A DNA stretch of 64,000 nt from Adineta ricciae. Its lineage: Eukaryota; Rotifera; Eurotatoria; Adinetida; Adinetidae. Shown here piece by piece: positions 61,001 through 64,000 of this stretch. The position numbers and the translations under genes were made by a program. The stretch lies in assembly GCA_905250025.1 (NCBI GenBank), contig CAJNOJ010000396.1, positions 1 to 64,000 on the forward strand, written 5' to 3'. A model generated the notes under the pieces. That model was given only the letters and a program-made list of their open reading frames with translations. It searched no databases and was not told the DNA's origin. Numbering within the stretch: position 1 is the first letter of the stretch; each line of letters begins with the position of its first letter.

Positions 61001-62494
61001 AATGGCATGATTTAAAGGTACTACAATTTGATTATTGACTTTGATTTGATAACCAATACATCGGAACTGTCCAAAGTATACAAGAAAATCAGGTTTTTGA
61101 TTTGTCCAATCATGTCTTCTATCATATTCCATTGCTACATACGGAGATAAAAGAAAACCTTTGAATGGATATTGAATTGTATCAGTTCTATTACATTCTG
61201 TGTTGATTTTCTTCCTACATTCTTCCATAGATTGACAGCAATCAGTATCAAGACTATGACTTAATGCACATTTAACATAAAAAGAACATTTATCTTTTGA
61301 GTATGTTGTATCAAGGCCTGATTTTTTATAAGAAAGTCGAAATGGTAAACAATAACCACCATCAATCGTCCACCATGACATTGAATCTCTTGTAGCTGAT
61401 TCACACATATAATTAATATCTCTTAAATTTTGACAAAACGTCGAAAATGTCTGTCGAGTACCTTGATTTCGATCAGTATCATCTGGAATACATTGACCTT
61501 CAACAAAAACAAAAAATTTCTTCTCATAAAAAAAGATAGAAGAAGATATGATATATACCATCACCACATGACCAATGATTAAATGGACAAGTATGTTCAT
61601 CACAAACATAAGAAGCAGAAGAATGACAATTTGAATATAAATCCACAAGAGAATCTGATTCATCTGTCCAATCCATACAATCATAATCACCATCTAACCA
61701 ATACTCTTCTGGAATACACATACCATTAGCACATCGATATTCATTATCTTCACATTCATTAAATTCTAAATATTCGCAGAAATTTTCATCGATTCCTCCT
61801 ATACACTGTTGTTTACCTAAACAATTCAAATTCATAAGAAATTTAATTCTAACAAAAGAAATATTCGTTCCATACCATCACAGATGTGTCTCCAATCAAG
61901 ACACGTTAATTGCGAATCACAACCTATCCTTGTATAACATGGTCGATTATTATGAAGTTGACTACCGATATTAATTTTTCTCGTAGGAGGGCGATTATCA
62001 CGGAAAATCAAATAAAATTGTGTATCAATTGCATAATCAAAAGAAGTGATATTAGGAGAAAAAAATTCATATTCACAAAATTTACCAAATGTACTTGGAC
62101 GTGTACAATTACATAGAAATTTCTCGGCGATATCAAATGATTTATTAAATAAATATTTTGAATAACGATCAAGTTGTTCAATACTTGAACTCCATTGTAA
62201 AACATCTGATGGAGAAATATTCAAAGATAATAACTCCTCAAATGACTGGAATATGCCATCATTATAACAAAATTCATTAAAACTACGATTTAATGGGCCT
62301 TCTTCATTCCACTGGATACAATATTTAACACCTTCGCTACTATCATCAGCGAGCCTTTCTGTATAATATATACAATCGTGATATAGAATTTTCGGAGCAT
62401 TCTCTGTATTGTGTAAAATAACATAACAATGACAAAATAGATATAGTAAACTAAACAGTAGATGACAAAATATTGTTCGGTGCGATCCAAACAT
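58049..62494 (-). CDS. LDLa/EGF receptor-type protein, 3' end missing
   Basis: Exons (plus coordinates) 61876-62494, 61559-61816, 60334-61497 and 58049-60124 join in phase to more than 1370 residues. A signal peptide (LFSLLYLFCHCYV) starts at 62494. LDL-receptor class A modules follow (CLDWRHICDG, CIGGIDENFC, CIPEEYWLDGDYDC, CIQLNWTCDG, CIDGSDEE), then EGF-like modules (CSSNPCGRNGICY to CKSGYYGQYCEY; CQINPCLNQGTC) and a Ser/Thr/Asn-rich stretch. The frame reaches the N at 58048 and then runs into unrelated sequence, so the C-terminus is lost. The fragment at 11221-12531 carries the equivalent next part (EGF and 7TM), so the whole gene is likely a receptor with a huge ectodomain and a 7TM end. 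Intron 60125-60333 is 209 nt, about four times the others. Confidence 0.85.
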
Positions 62495-63100
62495 GACAAA
62501 TATCGTGGAAAATGTCGATTGATGTTAACTATAAATATTTTATTGATATTTATACTAGATAAATCCAATAATTTAATTAGGTCAGATTAAATCATGACAT
62601 ATATCTATATGTTAAAGAATATCATATTCACAATATTGGAAATCTTTCAAAAGATAGATTTGAGAATAATATTTCCATATGTGAAGAGAAAAGAACTGCC
62701 TTATCAAATAATTCATATCAAAAAGGAAACAATGGTAAATGAAATAAATCCCAATAGTCATATTGGATTTTGACACAAAATTCAACTAATGAACACTACG
62801 ATAATTTTATTTCGGAAAAGAAATGAGAGTGAGAGTGTTTAGGACTCGAGTAGAGGCGATGCCTATGGTACCAGTGAACAAGAGGGGTAGTACAGCGTTT
62901 CCTGGTGGAACTAAATGTTATTGGTCAGCAACGATATCGAAAAAGATGTGATATTTTTTTCGATATTCGTTCCTGTAAGATTGCGATGGTAATACAAAGA
63001 TAAGAAATGTAATCATTGGAGGAATAAACGATATAAAATATTCAAGAATCTCTTGTTGAATAAATGCAATTTTTCGTACCGTTTATGATAAACTTTGTTT
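62495..63100. other. Promoter side of the large receptor gene
   Basis: AT-rich, no gene seen; should include the receptor promoter. Confidence 0.4.
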
Positions 63101-63103
63101 CAG

Positions 63104-63345
63104 TCACCATTCTTATCATCAAAAGTCCTATCTACAGATCGATATTCAAACTCGTAAACGCTTTCTTCATCTTTTTTTAGAACAGATTCATCAACATCTA
63201 TTAACCGCTCCAGTTATTGTGTTAGTTGTTATCGAACTATTCTACAGAGTCATTTATATTTTCTTTCATCAGAATAAAATGCACTTGGCATTGTCAGCTT
63301 CCAGTTACCGTACTGTTCGTGAAATGATAAAATATCCTAGCTAGA
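63104..63345 (+). pseudogene. 7TM receptor fragment (TM6 region)
   Basis: The plus frame reads HHSYHQKSYLQIDIQTRKRF, LHLFLEQIHQHLLTAPVIVL, VVIELFYRVIYIFF to a TAG. It resembles the loop 3-TM6 segment of the LDLa/EGF/7TM family (compare FQKEFKIHREHYITPLIIVL in the 11221-12531 fragment). No other part of the gene is found nearby. It is probably a remnant of another family member, the fourth at this locus. Confidence 0.4.
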
Positions 63346-64000
63346 GATTCCACGCGTTAGTGGAAGAGAGGACATAGACGCATCTGATATAACGTCTGAT
63401 ATAAATAGTTCTCCAAGAATTTGACCAGCATCGATCGATGTTTTCATGAAATGTCCGAATGCTTTTGCTACTACTAATAGCTGATGTTATTGTCACACCT
63501 TCTCGACAATATCGACTAGTGGAAAATCGGTCTCAACCAAAGGTATTCTTGTAGTAGTCCATGCGTTAGTCATAGGCTTATAAAATGCGATGAAAGCAAA
63601 TCTCATTAATGTAACTGCTTTGCCTATTGTAGATAGACTTTCATGGATGGTGATCAAAGTAACGATGAAGCAAATAAGTCCACATTATCGTTAATCAAAG
63701 CTATCAGAAGCTCGTGTGCCACAGCACTCAATGATAAACCGTCGCAAGTGCTATGCTCACATATGATTACAATCTCACATGAACCATTGTCATCACTTGA
63801 ATCCTAAAATTTCATAGAAAAAAAAGATTCTCATTTTATCCGCTTTCGGCAAGTCGTTGTCCTATAGCGCTCTTCCATGGTATTTTTTGAATATGAAGAC
63901 GACGTTATAAACAATTTATTGCTGCAGGTAATTCTTCCAAAGAAATATGAGGTTCATGAAAGTGCAAAACTTCACCTACACTTTCACATGACTTTGATAC
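63339..64000 (-). pseudogene. HxxxDG acyltransferase/condensation-type relic
   Basis: Minus-strand pieces: VGEVLHFHEPHISLEELPAA (window end), then SCEIVIICEHSTCDGLSLSA with VAHELLIALIND, then a TGA, then TTTRIPLVETDFPLVDIVEK after a frame change, then KAFGHFMKTSIDAGQILGEL down to a TAG at 63339-63341. EHxxxDG matches the HHxxxDG-type catalytic motif of condensation domains and alcohol/PapA-like acyltransferases (first His replaced). The order of pieces fits one small enzyme of this superfamily, mostly bacterial or fungal, so foreign origin is likely. It runs off the window edge; lesions seen are one stop and at least one frameshift. Confidence 0.5.

Overview
The window is AT-rich eukaryotic DNA. 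Genes have many very short introns (mostly about 45-65 nt), GT-AG borders and no operon layout. The families present (NHL-repeat proteins with an N-terminal zinc finger, LDLa/EGF/7TM receptors, a PARG-type macrodomain gene with PBZ fingers, bacterial-like beta-lactamase-fold hydrolase and MFS transporter, a fungal CipC-like protein carrying an intron) point to a bdelloid rotifer (Adineta/Rotaria type). This is inferred from gene content; no marker gene settles it. I recognised no tRNA, rRNA or CRISPR.

Layout. 1-8.8 kb: sparse, with a secreted PAN/apple-like gene (2897-3985) and a decayed ISL2EU-type DNA transposon (about 4.84-6.07 kb). 8.8-10.4 kb: three-exon MFS transporter. 11.2-17.3 kb: a 5'-truncated EGF/7TM receptor fragment on the minus strand, then a decaying full-length LDLa/EGF/7TM relative on the plus strand. 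17.6-22.5 kb (minus): a catalase pseudogene carrying a hAT-like element that itself holds a second hAT-like MITE, then an apparently intact beta-lactamase-fold serine hydrolase. 25.3-26.7 kb: NHL-repeat pseudogene, followed by an inverted-repeat element. 27.7-32.5 kb: three paralogous two-TM, Cys-rich modules whose exon phases fit one 1321-residue polypeptide. 34.4-40.5 kb: a 1992-residue RING / RanBP2-finger / PARG / PBZ-array protein. 40.5-48.5 kb: rhodopsin-like GPCR, CipC-like protein, aspartic protease with a Thr-rich tail, MACPF-EGF protein, a 72-residue protein and an FCP1/SCP-like phosphatase. 48.9-57 kb: F-box and D8C pseudogenes, an intact fatty-acid-hydroxylase-fold enzyme, a small PPxY membrane protein, and copies 2 and 3 of a dispersed repeat. 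58.05-62.5 kb (minus): a large LDLa/EGF receptor gene cut at its 3' end by an N at 58048. 63.1-64 kb: remnants of a 7TM receptor and of an HxxxDG acyltransferase.

Themes. Intact genes with plausible outside origin sit among pseudogenes of the same expanded families and DNA-transposon scars. The most interesting loci are the PARG/PBZ fusion, which joins poly(ADP-ribose) binding and cleavage in one protein, and the three-module two-TM gene, which could be a covalent trimer of channel-like subunits. The 152-bp, about 96% identical match between the two receptor fragments (12380-12531 and 58051-58202), next to the N, raises allelic duplication or an assembly artefact. Coordinates of spliced genes span first to last coding base; exon limits are given in the entries.
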